From Opitutia bacterium (GTDB lineage: Bacteria > Verrucomicrobiota > Verrucomicrobiia > Opitutales > Opitutaceae), in assembly GCA_016187945.1 (NCBI GenBank), contig JACPIT010000009.1:607837-671836 (forward strand): a stretch of 64,000 nucleotides of DNA, in the 5' to 3' direction. This document shows positions 8,897-18,062 of this stretch, piece by piece (position 1 is the stretch's first letter; each line of letters begins with the position of its first letter). The notes under the pieces were generated by a model. It saw only the letters and a list, made by a program, of their open reading frames with translations, searched no databases and was not told where the DNA came from. A program made the translations under genes and the position numbers.

Positions 8897-9898
8897 TCAG
8901 CTCCGCACCGTCGTCCCGCGCGAGAAGACCTCGCTGATGATGTCCTCGAGCGGCACGTCCTGGATCGTGATGTCGTCGACGGCGCCTTGCTGGAGAATTT
9001 GCTGGCAGACGGTCGTCACGTGTTCGCTCGGGACGTGGAGGAGGATTTCGCCGTCCTCGCAGGTCTTCGCCACGCCGTGCGCCGGTTTCCAGCCGGCGGG
9101 AAACGCGCCGATCCCCTCGCCTTCGGGTCGCGGCTTGAACTTGATGATGCGCTGCCGTGCGCCGGCGCCGGCGAGGCGGTCGAGGTTGCCGTCGTAGATT
9201 TTCTTGCCGTGGTCGATCACGATCACGCGTTCGCAGAGCTGCGAGATGTCGGCCATGTAGTGGCTCGTGAGCAGGATCGTCGTCTTGTGCTGGCGGTTGT
9301 AGTTGCGGAGGAAGTCGCGGACGTTTTTCTGCGACACCACGTCGAGGCCGATCGTCGGCTCGTCGAGGAACAGCACGCGCGGCCGGTGCAGGAGCGCGGC
9401 GATCAGTTCCATCTTCATGCGCTCGCCGAGCGAGAGTTCGCGCACCTGCACGTTCAACTTGTGCGCCACGCCGAGCAGCGCGACGAGTTCGTCGAGCGTC
9501 TGCTGGTATTCCTTTTGGTCGAGGCCGTAGATCGCGCGCAGGAGGTAGAACGACTCGAGCGCGGGCAAATCCCACCACAGTTGATTCTTCTGGCCGAGCA
9601 CGAGCGCGAAGAGCCGGCGGTAGGCGTTCTCGCGTTTCGACGGATCGAAGCCCGCCACGCGCGCCCGGCCGCTCGTCGGGTAGATGAGGCCGGAAAGCAT
9701 TTTCAGCGTGGTCGTCTTGCCCGCGCCGTTCGGCCCTAGGAAGCCGACGAATTCTCCCTCCCGGATCGAGAAATTCACCTGGTCGGCCGCGCGCGTCTCC
9801 TCGAAATCGCGTTTGAACAGGCCCGTCACTCCGCCCCAGAAACCGGGCTTCTTCTTGTAGGTGCGGAAGACACGCGTGAGGTTTTCGACTTCGATCAT
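8897..9898 (-). CDS. ABC transporter ATP-binding protein (ABC-2 export type)
   Basis: A 333-residue ATPase with Walker A GPNGAGKTT, Q-loop LGQKNQLWWD, signature LSLGERMKME, Walker B VLFLDEPTIGLD and the switch histidine in LLTSH. The N-terminal insert (FRTYKKKPGFWGG) and the QLWWDLP stretch are typical of the COG4586 group, which pairs with two ABC-2 type permeases. No permease gene is next to it in either direction, so the partners must lie elsewhere. It lies upstream of the response-regulator gene on the same strand with about 180 bp between, and diverges from the hybrid kinase. Confidence 0.88.
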   Translation of the reverse strand: MIEVENLTRVFRTYKKKPGFWGGVTGLFKRDFEETRAADQVNFSIREGEFVGFLGPNGAGKTTTLKMLSGLIYPTSGRARVAGFDPSKRENAYRRLFALVLGQKNQLWWDLPALESFYLLRAIYGLDQKEYQQTLDELVALLGVAHKLNVQVRELSLGERMKMELIAALLHRPRVLFLDEPTIGLDVVSQKNVRDFLRNYNRQHKTTILLTSHYMADISQLCERVIVIDHGKKIYDGNLDRLAGAGARQRIIKFKPRPEGEGIGAFPAGWKPAHGVAKTCEDGEILLHVPSEHVTTVCQQILQQGAVDDITIQDVPLEDIISEVFSRGTTVRS

Positions 9899-10000
9899 GG
9901 GAGCGCCGAGTGAAACGAGGACGCCGCGAGATGCAAAAGCGAATCGCGTGGCCCGCGCCAGCCCGGCATAAACGCGATAAAGAATCGATCCTCCGGGTCG

Positions 10001-13000
10001 ATGAAGCGAATCGGGTCAATGTCTGTTATCTCTCTCAAACGTCGCAGTGCGGGCGGCGGCGGATCGTCGCATCGCACGCGTCGACTGCCGCGGGGCCTCG
10101 CGTTGCTCCTGTGCGCCGGCCTCGCCGCGGCCCACGCCGCCGCGCAAACCGATCCCGACGATCCCGCCGCGAACCTGCCCGCGACCACGCTCACCACCGT
10201 CAGCCAGTTCTGGAATTACCGGCATCACAAACCGAAGGAGCGACAGGCGCTGCGGCTGGAATTCGTCGCCACCTACTACGACCCCGACTGGAACATCCTG
10301 TGGGGCACGCAGGACGACGGCGCGTTCTTCCTCCCCGTCGCGCCCGGGCACCCGCTGCCGCTGAGTTCAGGCCAACGCGTGCGCCTCACCGGCTCCGTCG
10401 TGCCGGAGGCCGGCATCGTCGGCGGCGAAGTCGAGTGCACCGTCCTCGCCGAAAACGCCTGGCCCGCGCCGCGCTCCATCGCCGGACGCATCGCGCAATC
10501 CGACCAATTCGACGCCCGCTGGGTCACCCTCGAAGGCGTCGTGTGCGACCAGCAGGAAGCCGATGCCACGCACATCAAATACCGCCTGCTCGCCGAGGGC
10601 CGGCTCGTGACCGCGCGCCTGCTCGTTCACTCCGGCGATCCCGTTCCCCAACTCGTCGGCGCGCGCCTCCGCGTCACCGGCGTCTACATCGGCACGAAAG
10701 ATCCGTCCGGCGCTTTGCAGCGCGTGGACATTTGGATGCCCACGGCCGCGCACTTCGAGATCACCGGCCAACTCGCCACCGATCCGCGTTTCAATTTGCC
10801 CCGCACGCCCATCGCCGCGCTCGGCCAGGCCGCCGCCGACGGCTGGCTGCGCGTCGCCGGCAAAGTCGTGCGCCACGATCCCGGCCAGTCGCTCGTCCTG
10901 CGCGACGACACCGGCCAGTTGCACCTGCGCACGCCGCAGCCGGGCACGCTCGCCGAGGGCGAAGAAATCGAAATCGTCGGTCGCCGCGCCGGCGGCGAAC
11001 TCGAGTGGACCTTGCGCGACCCCGTTTTCCGTCCGATCGCCCGCGGCGGAGCCGCCCACGCGATCCCCGCCGCCGCCGTCGGCCAAAACAAACTGCGCCT
11101 CGCGGCCCAGGTGCTCGAACTCCGCCCCGACGACGTCGAGCAACACCCGCCGGTCGAACTCTACGGCGTCGTCACGTGGTCGCACCCGAAAGCCCCCTTC
11201 TTCTACCTGCAGGACGCCAGCGGCGGCGTGTGCCTCCGTCTCGCCACCGACACCGTGCCGCCTCCGATCGGTCGCGGCGTGATCGTCACGGGCCGGACGC
11301 AACGCGGGGCGTTCGCTCCGGAGGTGAAGGTCGAGCAAACCGTCCTGCTGACCGAACTCGCGCCGCCCGCGCCGCGCATCGTCACACTCGAGCAGGCGCT
11401 GACCGGCGCCGAGGAGGCGCGCTGGGTCGAGTTGCGCGGCTACCTGCGCCAGGTTTCGCCCGATGGCCCGTGGCTGCGGCTGGATTTCACGACCACCACC
11501 GGCGAGTTCTCCGCGTTCGCCGCGCCGCAACCCGACTTCGCCGCGCTCACCGGCGCGGTCGTGCGCATCGCCGGCGTCTGCGCCGCCGAGTCCAACGCGC
11601 GCCACGAACTCACCAGCGTGCGCCTCTGGGTGACCGACCCGCAGTCGATCCTCGTCGAGACGCCGCCCGCCACCGATCCGTTCGACGCGCCGGCGCGCAC
11701 CATCGTCGGCCTGCGGCAATTCGCCGCGCGCGACGCCATCGAGCGCCGCGTGCGCGTCGTCGGCACCGTCACGCGGCAGTCGCCGGGCCGCTCGCTGTTC
11801 GTGCAGGACGGCGAATCGGGTTTGCTGGTCCTCAGTCGCGACACCGCTCCGGCCACGCCGGGCGAGCGCGTCGAGGTCGTCGGTTTCCCCGGCCGCGAAG
11901 GTTCGCGCGTCGTGCTCCGCGCCGCCTCGTGGCGCCGCACGACGGCCGGCGCGCCGCCGCTGCCGGCGCTCGACGTGCCTCACCCGGCGGAAACGCAGCC
12001 CGAACTCGACGCGCGGCTCGTGCGCCTGCGCGGCGTCGTGACCGCCGTCACCACGCAGCTCGACGAGACGAAACTCGTGCTCCGCGACGGCGGCGTGTTT
12101 TTCGAGGCGCAATTGCCCGGCGCCGCGCCCGCCGCGACGCCACGCGTCGGCAGCGACGTTGAGCTGACTGGCATCTACGCCGTGCAATTCGACGAGTCGC
12201 GCCGGCCGCGCCGCTTCGCGCTGTTGCTCCGCTCGCCGGCGGACATCGCCGTGCTCGCGGAGCCGTCGTGGTGGACGCCCGCGCGCTTCGCGCTCGTCGC
12301 GGGTCTTTTTGCGCTCTGCTCCACCGGCGGCATCGCGTGGGTCGTCGTGCTGCGCCGCCGCGTCGCGCGCCAGACCGAGCAGATCCGCGCGCAAATGGCC
12401 AACGAGGCGCGCTTGCAGGCGGAACTCGAGCGCTCGTCGCGCCTCGAATCGCTCGGCGTGCTCGCCGGCGGCATCGCGCACGATTTCAACAACCTCCTCA
12501 CTGCCGTCATCGGCAACCTCGGCCTCGTCGCGCTCGAGGACGCCGCCATGCACGCCGCCGGCCACCACATCCGCGAAGCCCAGCGCGCCGCGAAACGCGC
12601 CAGCGACGTCACGCAACAGCTCCTCACTTTCGCGAAAGGCGGCGATCCCGTGCGCGAAGCCGTCATGCTGTCCGAAGTCGTGCAGGAAGCCGCGACGTTC
12701 GCGCTGCACGGCGCGAAGGTCGGCAGCGAGTTTTCCTGCCAGGCCGATCTGCCCGCCGCGCACGTCGACGCCGGCCAGATTTCGCGCGTGGTCCACAATC
12801 TCGTGCTCAACGCCGTGCAGGCCATGCCCGAAGGCGGCATCGTGCGCCTCGCACTCATCGCCGTCGACGTCGCGCCGGGCGAGATCGCCACGCTCGCGCC
12901 GGGCCGCTACGTGCAGCTCAAGGTCGCCGACAACGGCCCCGGCATTCCTGCGGAAAACGCCGCGCGCATTTTCGAGCCGTATTTCTCCACCAAGGGACGC

Positions 13001-13549
13001 AACAGCGGCCTCGGCCTCGCCACCGTCCACTCGATCGTGAAGAAGCACCAGGGCCACATCGCCGTCGAGTCGCAGCCCGGCCGCGGCACCACCTTCCGCG
13101 TCTGGCTGCCCGCCGCGCACGAACGGCCGGTCGCGCCCGCCGCCCCGCCCCCGACCGTCCTCGAAAAACGCGCCGTGCGCGTGCTGTTGATGGACGACGA
13201 GGAAATCATCCGCAACGTCGCCGGCGCGTTTTTGAAGCGCTTCGGCCACGACGCCACGCTCGTCGCCGACGGCGCGCAGGCCGTGCGCACCTATGCGGAG
13301 GCGCAGCAGAGCGGCCACCCGTTCGACGTCGTGATCCTCGACCTCACCGTCCCCGGCGGCATGGGCGGTCGCGAGGCGCTCACGCAGCTCCGCACGATCG
13401 ATCCCGACGTGCGCGCGGTGGCGTCGAGCGGCTACTCGAGCGATCCCGTGCTCGCCAACTACCGCGCCCACGGCTTCCGCGCCATCATGCCGAAGCCCTA
13501 CGACCTGAAAACCTTCGCCAGCCTGCTCGAAGAACTGCGCAGCACGTGA
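10001..13549 (+). CDS. Hybrid histidine kinase with large periplasmic beta-rich sensor and C-terminal receiver
   Basis: An 1182-residue protein. A signal peptide (RLPRGLALLLCAGLAAAHAA) is followed by about 700 residues of export-side sequence made of roughly seven modules near 100 residues, each with an OB-fold-like strand pattern such as RVRVVGTVTRQSPGRSLFVQ and RLRVTGVY. One membrane helix lies near 760-785, then a coiled coil, the DHp H-box LAGGIAHDFNNLLTAV (His827), an ATPase with DNGPGIP and NSGLGLATVHS, and a receiver (LLMDDEE, VVILDLTVPGG, MPKPYD). Receiver position suggests a phosphorelay. The start could also be ATG 10019. It diverges from the ABC ATPase; the 100 bp between probably hold both promoters. 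Confidence 0.9.
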   Translation: MKRIGSMSVISLKRRSAGGGGSSHRTRRLPRGLALLLCAGLAAAHAAAQTDPDDPAANLPATTLTTVSQFWNYRHHKPKERQALRLEFVATYYDPDWNILWGTQDDGAFFLPVAPGHPLPLSSGQRVRLTGSVVPEAGIVGGEVECTVLAENAWPAPRSIAGRIAQSDQFDARWVTLEGVVCDQQEADATHIKYRLLAEGRLVTARLLVHSGDPVPQLVGARLRVTGVYIGTKDPSGALQRVDIWMPTAAHFEITGQLATDPRFNLPRTPIAALGQAAADGWLRVAGKVVRHDPGQSLVLRDDTGQLHLRTPQPGTLAEGEEIEIVGRRAGGELEWTLRDPVFRPIARGGAAHAIPAAAVGQNKLRLAAQVLELRPDDVEQHPPVELYGVVTWSHPKAPFFYLQDASGGVCLRLATDTVPPPIGRGVIVTGRTQRGAFAPEVKVEQTVLLTELAPPAPRIVTLEQALTGAEEARWVELRGYLRQVSPDGPWLRLDFTTTTGEFSAFAAPQPDFAALTGAVVRIAGVCAAESNARHELTSVRLWVTDPQSILVETPPATDPFDAPARTIVGLRQFAARDAIERRVRVVGTVTRQSPGRSLFVQDGESGLLVLSRDTAPATPGERVEVVGFPGREGSRVVLRAASWRRTTAGAPPLPALDVPHPAETQPELDARLVRLRGVVTAVTTQLDETKLVLRDGGVFFEAQLPGAAPAATPRVGSDVELTGIYAVQFDESRRPRRFALLLRSPADIAVLAEPSWWTPARFALVAGLFALCSTGGIAWVVVLRRRVARQTEQIRAQMANEARLQAELERSSRLESLGVLAGGIAHDFNNLLTAVIGNLGLVALEDAAMHAAGHHIREAQRAAKRASDVTQQLLTFAKGGDPVREAVMLSEVVQEAATFALHGAKVGSEFSCQADLPAAHVDAGQISRVVHNLVLNAVQAMPEGGIVRLALIAVDVAPGEIATLAPGRYVQLKVADNGPGIPAENAARIFEPYFSTKGRNSGLGLATVHSIVKKHQGHIAVESQPGRGTTFRVWLPAAHERPVAPAAPPPTVLEKRAVRVLLMDDEEIIRNVAGAFLKRFGHDATLVADGAQAVRTYAEAQQSGHPFDVVILDLTVPGGMGGREALTQLRTIDPDVRAVASSGYSSDPVLANYRAHGFRAIMPKPYDLKTFASLLEELRST

Positions 13550-13630
13550 GTCGGACTCCGCAGTCGCCCGCGAATTTCGCGAATCCGCGCGAATGAAAAA
13601 CCGTCGAGCTCCGAGTCGACTGCGCGCAGT

Positions 13631-13707
13631 GTCGTAGCAGCCGAGGTAACGAGGCTGTGCCGCGACGTTCATCTCCATCTCAGCCTCCTCACGTCGGCTG
13701 CTACGAC
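13631..13707. repeat. GTAG-type inverted repeat (CAGCC/GGCTG family)
   Basis: Two arms point toward each other: GTCGTAGCAGCCGAGGTAAC on the left and a near-perfect reverse complement ending CGGCTGCTACGAC on the right. A relative lies at 17364-17435. It sits between the hybrid kinase and adenosine deaminase. Confidence 0.8.
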
Positions 13708-13789
13708 CGGCGCATCGTCGCGCCCGATTTCGGCGGAGCGCCGCCACCGCGGCATTGTGCCGCGCGCGAGACTTGCTCAACGTCGCGCG

Positions 13790-14773
13790 ATGCCGGAAAC
13801 GCTGCCGCTCATCGATCTTCACCGCCACCTCGACGGCAACGTCCGTCTCGCGACCATTCTCGAACTCGGCGAGAAATTCGGCGTCGCTCTCCCCGGCCGC
13901 ACGATCGAGACACTCCGCCCGCACGTGCAGATCGAGGGCAACGTGCACGACCTGATGGCCTTTCTCCGCCGCCTCGACTGGATGGTCGGCGTGCTCGGCG
14001 ACGCCGACGCCTGCCGCCGCGTCGCGCGCGAAAACATCGAGGACGCGCACGCCGAGGGCATCGCGTATCTCGAACTGCGTTTCAGCCCGTATTTCATGGC
14101 GCGCACGCATCGCCTCGACCAGCGCGAGCTGATCGCGGCCATCGTCGACGGCGTGCGCGCGGGCTGCCGCGCGACGGGCGTGAAAGTGAAACTCATCGGC
14201 ATCCTCAGCCGCACGTTCGGCCCGGAAAGCTGCACGCGCGAACTCGACGCGCTGCTCGCGCACCGCGAGCACATCGCCGCGCTCGATCTCGCCGGCGACG
14301 AGAAAAACTGGCCCGCCGAACTCTTCCGCGAGCACTTCCGCCGCGGCCGCGACGCCGGCTGGCACGTCACCGTCCACGCCGGCGAGGCTGGCGGCGCGCC
14401 GAGCGTGTGGGCCGCGCTCCGCGAACTCGGCGCCACGCGCATCGGCCACGCCGTCCGCGCCGTCGACGACCCGGCGCTGATGGATTACCTGCGCGACCAC
14501 CGCATCGGCATCGAGGCGAACCTCACCAGCAACGTGCAGACCAACACCGTGCCCACGCTCGCCGCGCATCCGCTGAAACAATTCCTCGCGCACGGCCTGC
14601 TCGCGACGATCAACACCGACGACCCCGGGGTCAGCGGCATCGACCTGCGCTACGAACTCGACGTCGCCGCGCCCGCCGCCGGCCTCACGCCCGCCGAGAT
14701 TCTCCAAGCCCGCCGCAACGCCCTCGAGATCGCCTACCTCACGCCGAGCGAAAAAGCCGAGCTGCTGAAGTAG
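13790..14773 (+). CDS. add: Adenosine deaminase family protein
   Basis: A 327-residue metal-dependent hydrolase of the purine-salvage deaminase family. The zinc ligands are visible: [10 protein letters not shown] (HxH) at the N-terminus, [10 protein letters not shown] (third His and catalytic Glu), the RIGHAV histidine and the [10 protein letters not shown] aspartates. Expected reaction: adenosine to inosine; some family members prefer adenine or other bases, which I cannot exclude. I prefer [13 protein letters not shown] at 13790; an in-frame ATG at 13757 adds only basic residues. Its TAG stop is part of the downstream GTAG repeat. Confidence 0.85.
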   Translation: MPETLPLIDLHRHLDGNVRLATILELGEKFGVALPGRTIETLRPHVQIEGNVHDLMAFLRRLDWMVGVLGDADACRRVARENIEDAHAEGIAYLELRFSPYFMARTHRLDQRELIAAIVDGVRAGCRATGVKVKLIGILSRTFGPESCTRELDALLAHREHIAALDLAGDEKNWPAELFREHFRRGRDAGWHVTVHAGEAGGAPSVWAALRELGATRIGHAVRAVDDPALMDYLRDHRIGIEANLTSNVQTNTVPTLAAHPLKQFLAHGLLATINTDDPGVSGIDLRYELDVAAPAAGLTPAEILQARRNALEIAYLTPSEKAELLK

Positions 14774-14863
14774 GGCCGGTCTCCGACCGGCCGAATAGAC
14801 GGAGCTCGCGAAGCTTATGCGCGAATAGGCCGAATAATACGCCGGTCAAAGACCGGCGCTACC
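14770..14863. repeat. GTAG-type inverted repeat pair (CCGGTC family)
   Basis: The left arm is GTAGGGCCGGTCTCCGACCG and the right arm is CGGTCAAAGACCGGCGCTAC. Each arm is itself a small hairpin with a GTAG foot. The left GTAG supplies the stop codon of the adenosine deaminase gene and the right one (minus strand) that of the aldo/keto reductase gene. Relatives: 27939, 41690, 52316 and 56592. Confidence 0.85.
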
Positions 14864-15848
14864 CCAGCCCCGAATTCGACGCCGCTTCCAGCGCGCGCAT
14901 TTCGTCCGCGCTCAGTCGGAATCCGATCGCGGCAAAATTGTCGTCGAGCTGCGCCGGGTTGCTCGCGCCGACGATCGGCACCACCGGAAACGCCCGCGTC
15001 CACAGATAGCCGAGCACGATCGCGTTTGGCGTCACGCCGCGAGCGCGCGCGATCGCGCCGACGACGCCGGCCAGCGCGACGTTCGCCGGGGTGTTGAACT
15101 CGTGCTCCGCGAAGTCGCGCGGCTGTTTTTCCGGCGGCAGCAGCGCCCGTGCGAAAAAGCCTTTCGCCTGCGACGTGTAGGGAATCACCGCGATGCCGGT
15201 CTCGACGTGGAACTCATGCGCCGCACGCTCGAGCCACGCGAGACCGAGGTGCGGCGGCGGCTTCGACTGCTTGTTGCCGAGACACCAGAAGGGCTGGTTC
15301 GCGGCGAGCGTGAGCTGTCCGCTGCGGCGCGCGTAGTCGTGCGCTTCGCGCAGGCGATCAGCCGCCCAGTTGGAGAAGCCGAACGCGCGAATCTTTCCTT
15401 CGCGCACGAACGCGTTCAGCAAGTCCACGAAATGCTCCACCGGGCGCGCGGGATCGTCGCGATGCAGCCAGTAGAGATCGATCGCGTCCACGCGCAGCGT
15501 GCGCAAGCTGCCCTCGAGATCGGCGCGAATCTCCGCCACCGAACTGCGCGGGATGTGCGCCGTGGACAGCTCGGGGTGCATGCCTTTCGTCGCGACGACC
15601 ATGCAGTCGCGATTGCCGCGCGCCGCGAGCCAGTCGCCGAGCACGCGTTCGCTGCGGCTCTTTTCGCCGGGGATCCAGTCCGAATACATCCGCGCCGTGT
15701 CGATGAAATTGCCGCCGAGCTCTGCGAAACGATCGAGCAGCGCGAACGAAGCCGTCTGATCGAGCGGCGCCCCGAGCGGCACCGTGCCCAGGCAGAGCGG
15801 CGAGACTTCGAGCGGAATCCCCGGCAGGAGAACGCGAACGCACGACAT
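14859..15848 (-). CDS. Aldo/keto reductase
   Basis: A 329-residue NADPH-dependent reductase of the AKR family with a TIM-barrel pattern. The catalytic tetrad is visible: Asp and Tyr in NFIDTARMYSDW, Lys in VVATKGMH and His in LYWLHRDDP. The C-terminal VPIVGASNPAQLDDN fits the cofactor-binding loop. The carbonyl substrate cannot be read from sequence. I chose ATG at 15848 because the upstream 12 residues have no family character. The TAG stop comes from the repeat at 14770-14863. Confidence 0.87.
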   Translation of the reverse strand: MSCVRVLLPGIPLEVSPLCLGTVPLGAPLDQTASFALLDRFAELGGNFIDTARMYSDWIPGEKSRSERVLGDWLAARGNRDCMVVATKGMHPELSTAHIPRSSVAEIRADLEGSLRTLRVDAIDLYWLHRDDPARPVEHFVDLLNAFVREGKIRAFGFSNWAADRLREAHDYARRSGQLTLAANQPFWCLGNKQSKPPPHLGLAWLERAAHEFHVETGIAVIPYTSQAKGFFARALLPPEKQPRDFAEHEFNTPANVALAGVVGAIARARGVTPNAIVLGYLWTRAFPVVPIVGASNPAQLDDNFAAIGFRLSADEMRALEAASNSGLG

Positions 15849-15928
15849 GGCGCCCAGCGAATCTACAACCACGAACGCGGTCAACGACCGGTTCGTTTGT
15901 CGCGCGTCAACGGGTGCGCCTCAGTTTC

Positions 15929-16002
15929 CTGTAGCGGTGGTCTGTGACCGCCGACGAGTTCGACAACGCTGGCGCTCGGCGGTCACAGACCGCCGCTACA
16001 GG
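15929..16002. repeat. GTAG-type inverted repeat pair (CGGTGGTC family)
   Basis: The left arm is TGTAGCGGTGGTCTGTGACC and the right arm ends GGTCACAGACCGCCGCTACA. It lies between the aldo/keto reductase and SurE genes. A close relative is at 21352-21406, at the end of a VWA gene. Confidence 0.85.
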
Positions 16003-16030
16003 ATGCAGAAAACCGAGACGCCGCGCCGCG

Positions 16031-16810
16031 TCAGCCGTGCCCGAGCCGGCGGTAGTCGAGCATCGTGTGGCTGATGCAGCCCTGCTCGAGACAGCGCACA
16101 TCGGTCAGCGGCTCGGGCGGCGACACGTCGACGATGTTGCCCCACACCAGCCGGTGCGAGCCGTCGTCGGCCGCGGGCGAGAACAAGCCCGGCACGTGCA
16201 CCTGCGCCGGCACGGTGCGCCGCACCGGCGTGTCGACGCGGCACGGGATCGGGAAATTGAAATTCTGCACCGTGAAACTGTTCCGGCCGACCGTCGGCGC
16301 GATTTCGCCGACGAGCCGCGCCGCGTGCGCCGCGGAGATTTTCAGCGTCGCGAGCAACTCGCCCTCCGGCTCGCCGCCGCGCTCCTTCAAGTGCGCGTAA
16401 ACCTCCTCCGAGACGTCCTGCGAAAACGCGAACGCCGGCAACCCGTGGATCGCGCCTTCCCACGCGCCGGCGACCGTGCCGCTGGCGAGGATGAAGCCGA
16501 GCGAGCAGTTGAAACCGACGTTGATGCCGCTGACGACCGCATCGAGCTTCACGTCGCCGAGCAGGTGCGCGATGGCGATGTTCACGCAATCCGACGGCGT
16601 GCCGTCGAGCATCCAAGTCGGGCAGCCGAAGCCGCGGTCGACCGGCGCGCACTTCACCGGACGCGAACGCGTCTTCGACGCGCCGGTCCAGCTTTGCTCC
16701 GACGCGGGCACTGCGACGTAGAGCTGGTGCCGGGCGGCGCGCAGCGCGTGGACGAGTTCGTGGAAGAAAGGCGAGCCGATGCCGTCGTCGTTCGTGACGA
16801 GGAGATTCAT
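16031..16810 (-). CDS. surE: 5'/3'-nucleotidase SurE
   Basis: A 259-residue SurE phosphatase that dephosphorylates nucleoside monophosphates. The metal-binding NDDG is at residues 6-9 (MNLLVTNDDGIGSP), followed by PASEQSWTGAS, the GTPSDCVNIA motif and the SGINVGFNCSLG loop, all at family positions. The length is usual for SurE. The start at 16810 puts the first beta-strand at the N-terminus; the in-frame ATG at 16831 adds seven residues. It is a stand-alone gene between repeat elements. Confidence 0.92.
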   Translation of the reverse strand: MNLLVTNDDGIGSPFFHELVHALRAARHQLYVAVPASEQSWTGASKTRSRPVKCAPVDRGFGCPTWMLDGTPSDCVNIAIAHLLGDVKLDAVVSGINVGFNCSLGFILASGTVAGAWEGAIHGLPAFAFSQDVSEEVYAHLKERGGEPEGELLATLKISAAHAARLVGEIAPTVGRNSFTVQNFNFPIPCRVDTPVRRTVPAQVHVPGLFSPAADDGSHRLVWGNIVDVSPPEPLTDVRCLEQGCISHTMLDYRRLGHG

Positions 16811-16880
16811 GTGTGTCGCGCCAAACAACACCCGCGCCCCAGCGATGAAAAGCGCGAATCCGCTAGCCGGTCGGCTAGAG

Positions 16881-16942
16881 GTAGCGCGGTGCTTTAGCCC
16901 GCGCTGAAAATCCTCCAGCCGCGGGCTAAAGCACCGCGCTAC
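16881..16942. repeat. GTAG-type inverted repeat (GCGGTGCTT family)
   Basis: GTAGCGCGGTGCTTTAGCCC on the left pairs with GGGCTAAAGCACCGCGCTAC on the right. Full copies also occur at 19640 and 59749, single arms near 26008 and 31566. Confidence 0.85.
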
Positions 16943-16965
16943 TCCAAACCCGCGCTCTCGCGAAC

Positions 16966-17041
16966 TGTAGGAGCGGCTTTACGCCGCGATTGCTGCGTGG
17001 CGCGCGCCGCGTCCGGATCGCGGCGTAAAGCCGCTCCTACA
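16966..17041. repeat. GTAG-type inverted repeat (GGAGCGGCTTTA family)
   Basis: TGTAGGAGCGGCTTTACGCC pairs with GGCGTAAAGCCGCTCCTACA. It follows directly after the GCGGTGCTT-family repeat, an order also seen inverted at 59642-59811. Other copies are at 26046, 31465 and 59642. Confidence 0.85.
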
Positions 17042-17091
17042 ATTGCTGAGGCTGAGCATGCCGTGAACCGCGCGGGAGCACGACGCCCGAA

Positions 17092-17361
17092 TCAGCGAGT
17101 CGCTGAATCAACAAGTGCAGATTTCGCATGGATCGCCCTTCCCGCCTCGCGCAAGGCGAGCGCCAGCTCCAACGCCGCGTCGTGTTGCGCCCAACGTTCT
17201 TTGACCGACCGCTCCAGATTCGTCTCCAGCATCTCCAAATCGATGCCCGCCGCGCGCGCGGCTTCGATCGCTTGAATTTTCTCCTGCGGAGTCACGCCGG
17301 AAACATCCGCGCGGCGCGCGGGCGCGTCCAACTCGAAATTTCCAACCGCTGTTCGCTGCAT
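17092..17361 (-). CDS. Small hypothetical protein, helical
   Basis: An 89-residue ORF starting MQRTAVGNFELDAP. The middle is an acidic/basic amphipathic helix pattern (TPQEKIQAIEAARAAGIDLE and LETNLERSVKERW), unlike the Arg/Pro-rich products of shadow frames here, which is why I list it. I do not recognise the family. It lies on the same strand as, and downstream of, the GGQ protein gene, with a repeat element between them just upstream of its start. Confidence 0.5.
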   Translation of the reverse strand: MQRTAVGNFELDAPARRADVSGVTPQEKIQAIEAARAAGIDLEMLETNLERSVKERWAQHDAALELALALREAGRAIHAKSALVDSATR

Positions 17362-17363
17362 CC

Positions 17364-17435
17364 CGTCGCAGCCGACGTGAGGAGGCTGGGATCGCCCGCG
17401 ATGCACCGCCCAGCTTCCTCACGTCGGCTGCGACG
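17364..17435. repeat. Inverted repeat (CAGCC/GGCTG family)
   Basis: CCGTCGCAGCCGACGTGAGG on the left pairs with a right arm ending CACGTCGGCTGCGACG. Same family as 13631-13707, here with GTCGCAG in place of GTCGTAG. Confidence 0.75.
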
Positions 17436-17490
17436 CGAACGGCGGCGGCTACGCGAACGGAGGCGCGAGGAACGCGACGCACACGCACCC

Positions 17491-17901
17491 TCACCAGCCC
17501 TCCGCTCCGCCGCGGCGCGCGCCCCGGATCTTCGCGCGGTGCTTCTTGCCGGCGATCATGCGCGCTTTCTGGCCGCGCGATTTCTGGCGCTTCTGCCGGC
17601 GCACGAGTTCGCGCGCGGCTTGGGCGGCATTTGCCGCCTCGGCGCGACGCCATGCGAGTTTCTCGGCGAGTTCCTGCCACGCGAGCAGGCGGTTCGTCGT
17701 CTGCGAGCGCTCGCGCTGGCAGCGCACCTCGACGCCGGTCGGCCGATGACGCAGCCAGACGGTCGAGGACGTCTTGTTGATTTTTTGCCCGCCCGCGCCG
17801 GCTCCACGCACGAAACGCTCCTCGACGTCGTCGGCGCGCACGCCGAGCGAGACAAATTTGGCGCGCAGCGGCGCTTCGAGGATCTCCGGAAATTCCGCCA
17901 T
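17491..17901 (-). CDS. Peptide chain release factor-like protein (GGQ domain, ArfB-like)
   Basis: A 136-residue protein. The peptidyl-tRNA hydrolysis motif GGQ is at residues 37-39 (VRGAGAGGQKINKTSS), followed by VWLRHRPTGVEVRCQRERSQ, the RF-1 domain pattern. The codon-recognition domains of RF1/RF2 are absent. The C-terminus is rich in Lys and Arg (RRQKRQKSRGQKARM), like the tail that ArfB uses to sense the empty mRNA channel. A stalled-ribosome rescue role is likely. Mitochondrial-type MTRFR and PrfH are alternatives within the same superfamily. Confidence 0.85.
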   Translation of the reverse strand: MAEFPEILEAPLRAKFVSLGVRADDVEERFVRGAGAGGQKINKTSSTVWLRHRPTGVEVRCQRERSQTTNRLLAWQELAEKLAWRRAEAANAAQAARELVRRQKRQKSRGQKARMIAGKKHRAKIRGARRGGAEGW

Positions 17902-18062
17902 GACTTCGTCAGAAAACAGCGAAACCAGCGCCGGGTTCCCGAGTCAAACTCTCGCCCGCCGATCACCGTCTGTCGCGCCGATTGCCCGCTTGACCCCATC
18001 GGGCGCGACGCTGGTGGTTCGGCGCTTGTCACCCACTATGCCCCTCCCTTCACTGCCCGCTT

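Noticed and set aside
10367..14707. Very long minus-strand frame opposite the hybrid kinase and adenosine deaminase
   Set aside because: The translation is Arg/Ala/Gly-rich with no domain, and it mirrors two well-supported plus-strand genes; it is a product of high GC.
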